Source: Microbacterium sp. SS28 (GTDB lineage: Bacteria > Actinomycetota > Actinomycetes > Actinomycetales > Microbacteriaceae). From it: a stretch of DNA of 64,000 nt. Numbering within the stretch: position 1 is the first letter of the stretch; every line of letters begins with the position of its first letter. The notes under the pieces are model-generated. The model was not told the DNA's origin, did not search any database, and was given only the letters and a program-made list of their open reading frames with translations. The translations under genes and the position numbers were made by a program. Shown in pieces: positions 34,044-42,400 of this stretch. The DNA is taken from positions 620,001-684,000 of the forward strand of contig NZ_JAKWJP010000002.1 in assembly GCF_022761035.1 (NCBI RefSeq), given 5' to 3'.

Positions 34044-36638
34044 TCAGATCCGGTCGATCCGGACGCCCCGCCGCTCGCGGTCGAGCAGCAGCTCGGCCTT
34101 GAGCCGGCGGACGATGGGGGCGTAGATGCGGTCGACGAGCTTCTCGACCTGCGCGGGCTGCTCGGGGATGTCGAGGCCCGGTGCGGCGGCGGCCGGCGCC
34201 GCACCCGGCGCCGGGGCGCTCGCGGGAGGCGCCTCGGGAGGTGCCTCCGGCGGCGGCGCCTCGAGCTCCTCAGCACGCTGGACGGGCTGATCGGGGGTCG
34301 CTTCGGCGCGCTCCGCGCTCACGCGCGCCGCGTTGGTCGCGAGGATGCGCTCGATCGTGGGCAGCGCGGCTGCGCCCGCGAACGACGGGACGGATGCCGT
34401 CGCCCGCTGCACCTCGGCGGCCGGCGCGGAAGCGGCGGGGCCGAGGGCAGCGGCTCGTGGGGCGGCGAGACCCCACGAGCCGGCCGGCGAGGCCTGGAGG
34501 GAGCGGGGGTGCGCCGATCCTTGAGAGGAGTGATCCAGGGCGGGTCCCGGTGACAGCGGGTGCGGCGGGTCGGGAAGGCGCTGGATGCCGCGCTGCGCGT
34601 CGGGAAGGTGATGGGTGTCGCTCGGTGCATCGGGAAGGCGCTGGAGGTCGCGCGGCGGCGCGGGGAGCGACGTGCGCTGCGGGTCGAGCATCGCGCGGGG
34701 TTCGTCCATGAGCACGGTGCCCGGCGCGACGACGCGCGCGGGGACTGCTGGGCCGGCGGGCGACCCCGCTCGGCCGGGAGACGACGCGCGGGACAGAGGA
34801 GCGATCGCCGGCTCGATGCGGCGCTGAAGCAGGAGCGAGCGCACGACGGGGGGCGCGACGGGCAGAGGTGCGAAGGGGTGGGATGCGGGGTGCGCAGATG
34901 TGATGCCGGGCGGTGTCGATGGGGCGATCGGCTCGTCGACGGGAGGAGGGCTCGCATCCACGGCGCCGAGGGCGGGACGGCTCTCGGGGTCTGCCGACGA
35001 CAGGTCGATCGGCTGGTCGGGCTCGACGGACACGTGCCGTTGCAGCGGGAGAGCCGGGGCCTGCGCGGGAGACCCAGGAGGTCGGAGCGGCGGCTCGGCG
35101 TCGGCTGCCTGCCGTTGCAGCGGGAGGCCAGGGGCCTGGACGCGTGACGACGGCGTGATGGGCGGTGGACCGGGCTCCCGCGCGGCGGGTGCGGCGGGCT
35201 GGACCGGACCTGAGCCCGCGAGCCGGCCGGAGCTCCGGATCGGCTCAGGACTCCGGTCGGCGTTCAGGCGCTGCGCCGTCGGAGGGGTGGGATGCGCGGT
35301 CGAGGCGGGTCTCGCGATGGGATTCTCACCCAGCGTCGGGCTCACGGAGGGACTCGACTGCAGGCTGAGAGCGCTCGTCGCCGAGCCGGCAGCGGGAGGC
35401 CGGCTCGTGGTCGGCGTGGCGACGGGATTCGGACTCTCGCTGGCCGTCGGTGTGACCCCCGGACTCGACTCAGCCGGTGTGCGAGCGGACGACGGCACAC
35501 CGCCGGCATCCCCTGCGCTCGCCGCACTCTCGGCGCGGTCCACCGATCGAGCTCGCTGCACGATCGGCGCGTCCGGACGCCGCCCGCCCGGCGGAACCGT
35601 CGCCTCGGCCACCGTCTCGGTCGTCCGCGACACGATCGGCATCGCGTCACCCGCGCTCAGAAGGGGCGCGATCTCGGCGACCGCATCCGCTCGATCCGAC
35701 GGTGCGGGGGGCGGGGCCGCATCAGACGTCGCGACGGGAGGCGTCGAAGCGGGCGAGACCGAATCGACAGGAGCCGACGGGCTCGCCTCACCGCGCGCCG
35801 TGTCGCTCGCCGGAACTCCGGCATCGTGCACGCCCGGCCCTCCCTCGACGCCGCGTGGGGCGGGTCCTGCCTCCGCGCTCCGCTGCACCGCCCCCGCCAT
35901 GTCAGCTGGCGGCTTCAGCGGCGCTCCGAGGCCCAGCGCGGGCCGAACAGGGCCCGGTGCCGCCGATGGGGCGGTGGCGACGGCATCCGTCGACTGCTTC
36001 TCAGCCGAGGGAGTCGACCGGTTCTCGCGCGCCGACCCGGGTGCGTCGGGCATCGCGGTGCGCTGCGCGACAGGATGCTCGCTCGCCGGCGCCGAGGCCC
36101 CCTGCCGACCCGCCAGGGGCGCGGGAGCGGCACCGAGCGTCGCACGCTCCTCCGGAAGAGCGTGGGGCGTGCCCGCGGGCACTTCCGCCGAAACCTCCGG
36201 CGCCTCGGTCTGCGACGGCTCTGCGACGGCCACAAGCTCGTCCGGCGGCATCCCGGCATCCGTCTCCTCCTGCGCACTCGTCGTCCGCGACACCGTGGGC
36301 GACGCGGGCTTCGCGGTCGGATGCGGCGCGGAGCCGAGGACCAGCTCGGCAGGCGCGACGGCGCGCTGCAGCCCGACCTCCGTGCTGATGTGAGCGATCC
36401 CGATCGTCGCGGCCGGAGCATCCGGGCTCACGAGATGGCCGAGTGTCGAGAGGTGGGTCGGCACGGTCCGCGTCGGGATGCGCTGGACGAAATCCGCGTG
36501 CAGCTGCGTCGGCGCAGGGGGCGGCGGCCCCACGAGGGGCGGGAGGAACGCCCATCCCGCGGGCGACGGCGGGGCGGCAGCATCCGTTCGCCCCTGTGTG
36601 GGGGGCGTCGGCGCCGAGCGCTGCCACGGCCATCTCAT
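34044..36638 (-). CDS. 864-aa Pro/Ala-rich eCIS protein with repeated hydrophobic-Gln-Arg motifs
   Basis: No recognised domain. The N terminus (MRWPWQRS) and a short helical C terminus (about 825-864, VEKLVDRIYAPIVRRLKAELL and on) flank about 780 residues rich in Pro, Ala, Ser and Glu. Within these, thirteen VQR/LQR/AQR/IQR triplets recur at irregular spacing. GAGGGGG precedes the ATG. It lies directly after the tail-assembly pair and before tube 2, which is the tape-measure slot in phage operons, although its composition is not helical. Possible roles: ruler, sheath-tube glue or cargo scaffold. Function unknown. Confidence 0.7.
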   Translation of the reverse strand: MRWPWQRSAPTPPTQGRTDAAAPPSPAGWAFLPPLVGPPPPAPTQLHADFVQRIPTRTVPTHLSTLGHLVSPDAPAATIGIAHISTEVGLQRAVAPAELVLGSAPHPTAKPASPTVSRTTSAQEETDAGMPPDELVAVAEPSQTEAPEVSAEVPAGTPHALPEERATLGAAPAPLAGRQGASAPASEHPVAQRTAMPDAPGSARENRSTPSAEKQSTDAVATAPSAAPGPVRPALGLGAPLKPPADMAGAVQRSAEAGPAPRGVEGGPGVHDAGVPASDTARGEASPSAPVDSVSPASTPPVATSDAAPPPAPSDRADAVAEIAPLLSAGDAMPIVSRTTETVAEATVPPGGRRPDAPIVQRARSVDRAESAASAGDAGGVPSSARTPAESSPGVTPTASESPNPVATPTTSRPPAAGSATSALSLQSSPSVSPTLGENPIARPASTAHPTPPTAQRLNADRSPEPIRSSGRLAGSGPVQPAAPAAREPGPPPITPSSRVQAPGLPLQRQAADAEPPLRPPGSPAQAPALPLQRHVSVEPDQPIDLSSADPESRPALGAVDASPPPVDEPIAPSTPPGITSAHPASHPFAPLPVAPPVVRSLLLQRRIEPAIAPLSRASSPGRAGSPAGPAVPARVVAPGTVLMDEPRAMLDPQRTSLPAPPRDLQRLPDAPSDTHHLPDAQRGIQRLPDPPHPLSPGPALDHSSQGSAHPRSLQASPAGSWGLAAPRAAALGPAASAPAAEVQRATASVPSFAGAAALPTIERILATNAARVSAERAEATPDQPVQRAEELEAPPPEAPPEAPPASAPAPGAAPAAAAPGLDIPEQPAQVEKLVDRIYAPIVRRLKAELLLDRERRGVRIDRI

Positions 36639-36653
36639 CGTCGTGCCCCCTCG

Positions 36654-36809
36654 TCAGCCTTCTCGCAGTCGTTCGTTGATGCGCGCGATCTCGCCGACGT
36701 AGCGGAGGCGATCCGGGTGCTCGAGGGCGAGGATGTCGTCGAGCGGCCAGTGGAAGTGGAACGCGATGTACGAGATCTCCTCGACGATGCGGTCGGCCCC
36801 GTACGTCAC
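36654..36809 (-). CDS. Small conserved tail-assembly protein (DUF6760-like)
   Basis: 51 aa, GTG start overlapping the upstream stop (GTGA). Sequence features: VTYGADRIVEEISYIAFHF, WPLDDILALEHPDR, YVGEIARINER. It matches small proteins found after the tube genes in actinobacterial eCIS. It is in the -1 frame relative to the upstream gene, with a run of five G just before the overlap, so it may also be made as a fused extension, like phage gpGT. Confidence 0.78.
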   Translation of the reverse strand: MTYGADRIVEEISYIAFHFHWPLDDILALEHPDRLRYVGEIARINERLREG

Positions 36810-37231
36810 GATTCCCCCAGGCGGCTCCCGGCGAGGTCGGCAGTGAAGCGGTGGGAGCACGCGGGGCATGTCACGGCGATGCGCGTGTGCCCCTCGGCGT
36901 TGATGCGGCGATAGAAGTCCTGCAGGAACGCGACGTCCGTCGCGAACATGTTCTCGACGATCGTCGCGTCGATGCTCGTGAGCGAGCCGAGGCGCGTGAT
37001 GACGCGCGCGAGCAGCACGACCGTCGTGTACGCCGCGTTCTCCTGCACGCGCACGTCGTACAGCGGCAGCAGCTCGTCGCGGGCCGTCGCGAGGCGCATG
37101 ACGCCCTCGCGGTGGACCGTGCCGTCGGCGGCGACATACCCGCGCGGGAGCTCGAACGGGAACTCCGTCCGCATGCGCTCCTCGTCGAGCGGGTCGCCCG
37201 CCGAGGGCCGCGTCGCGATCACGCGCTCCAT
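36806..37231 (-). CDS. Conserved eCIS/phage tail-assembly protein (gpG-like position)
   Basis: 141 aa. Seen: MRTEFPFELPRGYV at residue 20, TVHREGVMRLATARDE, VLLARVITRLGSL and CPACSHRF near the C terminus with Cys-Cys-His that may bind zinc. The start is ATG 37231, four bases after the tube stop; ATG 37174 (MRTEF), with GAGGAG just upstream, is an equally good alternative and would give 122 aa. Likely a tube/tape assembly chaperone by position. Confidence 0.8.
   Translation of the reverse strand: MERVIATRPSAGDPLDEERMRTEFPFELPRGYVAADGTVHREGVMRLATARDELLPLYDVRVQENAAYTTVVLLARVITRLGSLTSIDATIVENMFATDVAFLQDFYRRINAEGHTRIAVTCPACSHRFTADLAGSRLGES
36814..36818 (-). other. Run of five G: candidate -1 frameshift site
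   Basis: On the minus strand the 0-frame reads CTG-GGG-GAA-TCG-TGA. A -1 slip on GGG re-pairs fully with the G run and continues as GGA-ATC-GTG-ACG in the frame of the 51-aa gene. The fused product would be about 192 aa. Confidence 0.45.
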
Positions 37232-37235
37232 GGCG

Positions 37236-37682
37236 TCACGCCACGCTGGATTCGTCGAAGCAGATGACGGCCTTCTCGGTCGCCTGCTCCGTCGAGCCCG
37301 CCTTGAGCGAGTTCACCTCGACCGAGCGCACCCAGCAGTTCGTGAAGTTGAACGTCTTGATGGTCTCGCCCTTGTGGTCGAGGATGTTGACCGCCGCCGT
37401 CTTGCGGGCGCCGACCAGGTCGCCGTTCATGACGGTCTTCAGCCAGTCGACGACCGTGCGCGAGTCGGTGAGTCCGCGCGTGATCGTGAACTCGCCGGTC
37501 TTGACGCGACCGGGGATCTGCGTCGCGACGTACTTCCCGTCGGCCGCCATCTGCTGCTTCGAGTCGATCTTGTCGACCTCCATCTTGACGCCGCTGACCT
37601 CCATGACGAGCGGCATCTGCACGCCGTCGATCGTCACGCTGAAGTTGTAGGCGGGGGCGTTGTCGAACTGGTCCAGAGCCAT
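37236..37682 (-). CDS. Inner tube protein 1 (gp19/Hcp-like, Afp1-like)
   Basis: 148 aa. Seen: PAYNFSVTIDGVQMPLVMEVSG at the N terminus, a KIDSKQQMAADG loop and GEFTITRGLTDSRTVVDWLK, typical of phage tail tube proteins. It polymerises to the inner tube through which cargo passes. It has the strongest ribosome binding site of the cluster (AGGAGG, five bases from ATG), fitting a protein needed in many copies. Second gene of the main operon, 44 bases after the sheath. Confidence 0.92.
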   Translation of the reverse strand: MALDQFDNAPAYNFSVTIDGVQMPLVMEVSGVKMEVDKIDSKQQMAADGKYVATQIPGRVKTGEFTITRGLTDSRTVVDWLKTVMNGDLVGARKTAAVNILDHKGETIKTFNFTNCWVRSVEVNSLKAGSTEQATEKAVICFDESSVA

Positions 37683-37726
37683 GGTTTCCTCCTGATCGGA
37701 TGCTCAATCCCGGGCCGCGGGACGCT

Positions 37727-39280
37727 TCACTCTTCGACGGCGCCCGTGCCGCCGGAGTACTGCGAGAGCTGGAAGATGACGAACTCCGCGGGCTTCACGG
37801 GCGCGACGCCGATCTGGCAGACGACGCGGCCCGAGTCGATGACGTCGGTCGGGTTCGTCTCGTCGTCGCACTTGACGAAGAACGCCTCCTCCGGAGTGCG
37901 CCCGAAGAGGGCTCCGCCGCGCCACTCCCCCATGAGGAACGCCGTGATCGAGCGGCGCAGCTTGCCCCACAGGGCCGGGTCGTTCGGCTCGAAGACCGCG
38001 AACTGCGTCGCCAGCAGGATGGACTTCTCGAGGTAGTTGAAGAGCCGCCGCACGTTGATGTACCGCCATGCCGGGTCGCTCGAGAGCGTGCGCGCACCCC
38101 ATACCCGGATGCCGCGGCCCGGGAAGCCCCGGATCGCGTTGATGCCGACGGGGTTGAGGCCCTCCTGCTCGGTGCGCGTGATCTTCGTCTGCAGGTCGAC
38201 GGCGCCGCGGACTATTTCGTTCGCGGGAGCCTTGTGGACCCCGCGCTCGCTGTCGTTGCGCGCCCATACGCCCGCGAGATGCCCCGACGGAGGGATGAAC
38301 CGCGACGACCCCGTGACGGGATCGAGCACCTTGATCCACGGGTAGTACAGCGCCGCGAACTTCGAGTCGAGGCCCGAGTCGTTCGTGCGCCACTTCGCGA
38401 CCTCCTGCACGTTGAGTCCGGGAGGCGGATCGAGCACCGCAACGCGGTCGCCCATGAGCTCGCAGTGCGCGACGATCGCGAGCTGCACCCCTTTGACCGT
38501 CTCGAGGTCGATCGCGCCCTGCTCGTACGCCGCCATGAGGTCGGGGACGGAGACCATCGTGACGTCCTCGATCTCTTCGAGACCGCTGAAGCCCGTGCGA
38601 TCGGCCGCATCGCCGATGTAGTTCTTCGCCGACACCAGGTGCTTGTCGAGCACGATGGGCTCGTTCTTCGGCTCCGGGATCGCAAGCGCCGTCGTGCCCA
38701 TCTTCGGCTTCGTCTGCACCTCGGGGGCGACGGCCTCGACGGTCACGAGCTTCGACTCGCCGCCCACGCGCTGGACGACATAGGCGTCCGAGTCCGCCTT
38801 CGACGAGACGTTGCCCCACACCTCGGGGGGCTTCCCCTCCGCCGTCACGGTGACTTTGAACTCGTCGTCGGGAGCGCCGTCGCCGTCGGCCGGGCCGACC
38901 TCGACGGTGATCGCCTTCGCCGCGGAGCTCTTCGCAGTGAAGACGAAGTTGCCGACGGTCGCGGACTGCGCCGCTGCGACCTGCTTCGGCTTGCCCTGCG
39001 CGGGCGACGCCGGCTGATCGGCGCCGATGCGCACGATGTAGCAGCGCCCGCCGCCGTTGAGGAAGTACCCGTACACGGCGTACGCGAGATACGACCCCGG
39101 CTCGATGTCGCCGAACTGCTCGACGTACTGCGTCCAGTTCGTGACGAGCGTCGGCGCGTTCAGGGGCCCTCTCGGGGCGAACCCGACGAACGCCGCGACC
39201 GCCGTTCCGACCCCCTCGATGGGGCGCGTGCCGGCGTCGAGCTCCTGGATGTAGACACCGGGTGAGAGGTACGTGGGCAT
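37727..39280 (-). CDS. Contractile tail sheath protein
   Basis: 517 aa. Seen: MPTYLSPGVYIQELDAGTRPIEGVGTAVAAFVG region at the N terminus, IRGFPGRGIRVWGARTLS, YINVRRLFNYLEKSI and a C-terminal QIGVAPVKPAEFVIFQLSQ. These are the phage_sheath_1 signatures of Afp2-4, Pvc2-4 and Cis2. The C-terminal extension arm that interlocks sheath rings is present. Only one sheath gene is present, unlike Afp with three. AAGGAG precedes ATG 39280. First gene of the main operon. Confidence 0.94.
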   Translation of the reverse strand: MPTYLSPGVYIQELDAGTRPIEGVGTAVAAFVGFAPRGPLNAPTLVTNWTQYVEQFGDIEPGSYLAYAVYGYFLNGGGRCYIVRIGADQPASPAQGKPKQVAAAQSATVGNFVFTAKSSAAKAITVEVGPADGDGAPDDEFKVTVTAEGKPPEVWGNVSSKADSDAYVVQRVGGESKLVTVEAVAPEVQTKPKMGTTALAIPEPKNEPIVLDKHLVSAKNYIGDAADRTGFSGLEEIEDVTMVSVPDLMAAYEQGAIDLETVKGVQLAIVAHCELMGDRVAVLDPPPGLNVQEVAKWRTNDSGLDSKFAALYYPWIKVLDPVTGSSRFIPPSGHLAGVWARNDSERGVHKAPANEIVRGAVDLQTKITRTEQEGLNPVGINAIRGFPGRGIRVWGARTLSSDPAWRYINVRRLFNYLEKSILLATQFAVFEPNDPALWGKLRRSITAFLMGEWRGGALFGRTPEEAFFVKCDDETNPTDVIDSGRVVCQIGVAPVKPAEFVIFQLSQYSGGTGAVEE

Positions 39281-39302
39281 CAGCCGCTCCTTCGCTCGCA
39301 CG

Positions 39303-39316
39303 CGGCGCCTGCGCCG
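39303..39316. promoter_or_regulatory. CGGCGC-CT-GCGCCG hairpin in the sheath leader
   Basis: Perfect 6-bp arms about 25 bases upstream of the sheath ATG. It could end the effector transcript or shape the sheath mRNA leader. Confidence 0.35.
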
Positions 39317-39376
39317 GCACCGCGAGTGCTTTCAGGATCGATCCGGGGATGCCTCGGCCCTGAGTCCGCGCGGGCT

Positions 39377-39388
39377 TACCCAGGGGTA
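39377..39388. promoter_or_regulatory. TACCC-AG-GGGTA inverted repeat upstream of the sheath
   Basis: Located about 97-108 bases before the sheath start, the same distance as the TGCCCG palindromes of the other two eCIS operons. The half-site differs (TACCC for TGCCC), so it is a weaker candidate operator. Confidence 0.35.
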
Positions 39389-39424
39389 GCGGATCGTGCG
39401 CGTTGGGGATGCGCGAAAGGGCAG

Positions 39425-42400
39425 CTAGAAGCGCCGCACAACAATATGCAAACCCGCACTCGCGATGACGGCATCAATTTCGGCTTGCTGCTTGGCTGTT
39501 GGATTCCCAGGCCCGATTAGGACTTCGAGGCGTCGATCCTGCAGATCCTTCACCGTGACGCCTTTGAGCGTGTCATCTGTGAACGCCTTGAGGTCGCGTA
39601 CATGCTTCCGCAGAGTTTGACGCACGGCCTCCGGAGATCTCGGGACGCGAGTGAGCTTCGTCAAAAGGTCCAGGCTCTTCATGCTGATTCCGAGCGATTT
39701 GGTGATCTCTGTCGAGACCCACTTCCCGTTGGCGTCGCGCGTGGTCTTGACGATGCCACCGCTGATGAAGTCGATCGCCCAGAACGTGGCCGGGACACGC
39801 TGGATAGGCAGTCCCTCCTTGCGGAAGACCTTCGCCATCGCGCCCTCGATAATCATGCCGCGTTGACTCCATGGCAGCTCCCAAGTCGCGTCCGTCCCGC
39901 CACTCAGTTGCTGGTAGGGGTGGTGGGTGGGCGCCTCAGTCGTGCGATTGATAGTCGCAGCAACGAACCACTTGCCATCACGGCCAACCGCCTGAATCGC
40001 ATCCAATCCGTACGCGAGCTTCACAGCGGTCAGAGCGGGCCCGGTCAGCGGCTGAGCGAATCGGCTCTTTGGGATCCGGTTCAGCACCGAAGCTCCCCTT
40101 TCAGCCGCCTTTCGCTCTTTGGCTCTCGCCTCGGCGGGGGTCTTCTCCTTGATGCCGAGCTTCTTCTTGATCCCGCCGACGACCTTCTTGCCGAAAGTCT
40201 TCGCCTTGCTCAGGAGCTTCTTTCCAAGCGCCAGTGCCTTCTTGCCGAAGGTGACGGCCTTGCCGACGACCCAGTCGATCGCCTTGCCTACGGGCTCCTG
40301 GATCTTCTCGAGGATCGCCTTGATCTTGCCCGAGATGCCCCCGAGCCCCAGCAGCGACGCCATGAAGCCGATGATGATCGGCACCATGCGCCCGAGGGTT
40401 TTCTCGATGTAGCCCGCGACGGCGCCGACACCGCCGCCCGCGATCGATTCGACGGAGTCCAGGATGCTGTCGACGAACTCCTTGATCTGCGAGGCCTTCT
40501 CGACGAAGAACATGACGACGTCGTAGATCATCTTGCAGGCCTTCACGAAGGCCGATGCGGGGTTGAGCATGGAGATGAGCCACACGATGCCGGCCTTGAT
40601 GATCTCGACCGAGACCATCTCCTTGACCTGGTTCAGCACCATCTCCTTGATGTCGCCGAGCTTCTGCAGCAGCAGCTGCCAGATCCCCGATATCCCCGCC
40701 GTCATGATCGTCTTGACGATCCCGAAGCCCTTCTCGACTGCCTCGAGGGCGCCCGGCGGGAGCTTCGCGGCGATCCGGGCGCGCACCTTCGCCCATGTGA
40801 GGCCGAGGATCGAGAGGATGAGCTGAAGCACGCCCTTGAAGTCGAACTTCTCGGGCAGCTCGATCCCGCCTTCGGCGAGCGCCCCGAACAGCCACGACTG
40901 CAGCCCCGCCTTGAGGTGGGTCGCGATGTTGGTCCCGAACTGCTGGATGCCGCCCTTGACGGCGTTCACGAGGTTGCCGAGGAATCCGATCGGGTCCTTG
41001 ATGATCTTGTCCACCGCGGCGGCGGCTCGCGCGAGCACCTGGGTGAGCATCGCGGCGAGGTTCTTGATCGTCGTGACGACGCCGACGACGGCCGCCACGG
41101 CCCGCCCGACGAGCCCCTTGCTCTCCTCCTGCATCTTGGTGATCTCGGCGTCGACCTCGCCCTTCGCGGCGACGTACTTCGCGGCGAGATCCTCGACGAC
41201 CGACTGCGACTTCTCGTCGACCAACTGCTCGAGCTGGTCGAACTGCGCCGTGAATCCCTGCGCGGCCTTCGCTCCCTCCGTGCGAAGAGCCGGCGCGAGC
41301 CCCGCCACGTAGCCCGCGATCTGGTCGCGGCCCTTCGTGACCCGGTCCTTGGCCTCGGTCAGCTTCTTGCCGACGGTGTCGGCGATGCCGCTGATGACCC
41401 TCGTCATCTCGTTCTGGTAGAACGAGCGCGACTTCTCGAAGACCGCCTTCGCGCCCGGCGGAGGGCCGAAGAGCAGGTCCTTGCCCCACGCGAGCGGATT
41501 CCAGCCGTACTCGCGCTCCTTGAACGCCGACATCTCCCGCTCGTGGAACGACTTGAAGGCGGTGCGCGCCTCGGACTCGCCTTTCGTGAAGTCCGCCTCG
41601 ACCGTCGTGTCGATGCTCGCGAGGATCGCCTCGACGTCGGTCTTGGTCTTGTCGAAGATCCCGCGAAGATCGGCGTTGACCTTGGCACGGGCGCCTTCCT
41701 GTGCCGTCTTCGCCTGCTGCTGGCCGCCGAGCAGCTTGGTCGCGCCGGCCGCCTTGCTGGAGGCGAGTCCCGCACCGCCTGCGATACCCGTCGCAGCGGC
41801 ATCCTGCTTGGCACCGGCGATGATGCCGGCCTCCTGCTCGCGCAGCGCCGCAGGAGCCGTGGCCGCGTGCGTCGAGGCCTCCCCCTTCGCGGCGAGCGCG
41901 TCGGTGAACTCGGGCTCGTTCGAGGTGCGCAGCTGCTCCTCCGAGACGCCGGCCTCCGACATCTCCTGGTCGACCTGCGCGGGTCCGTGGTCGAGGTTGG
42001 TCTGCTCCTGCGGCGCGGGGACGGGCGCCGCGCGCCCCGCGGCGAGCGCGGGCGCGACGGCCGGCGGTGCTACCGCGAGCGGCGTCCCGGGGGTGAGGGT
42101 GGCCCGCGACGTATCCGGCGGCTGCGCTGTCGCTTCACTGAGTGGCCCCGTCGAGGCGGACTTGCTCTGTCCGACGCGCCCCTTCACCTCGGCGCCGACC
42201 GACTCCGCCTTGCCCGACGACCCGAACTCCGCGGCATCCTCAAGCGTCTTCGGCGTCTGCTTCGCGATCGCGGCGTTGACGGCGGCGATGAAGGCGGCTT
42301 TGTCGAACCCCGGGGTCGGCGCGTTGCCGATCGTCGCGGCGCGCTCCTGCTTGGCCTGGGCCTCCGCCTCATCGGACACAGGCTCGACGGCCTTCTCCGC

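Noticed and set aside
34900..36393. A 497-codon plus-strand open frame opposite the 864-aa protein
   Set aside because: Ser/Ala/Gly-rich with no domain or start signal; the minus frame has a ribosome binding site and fits the operon.
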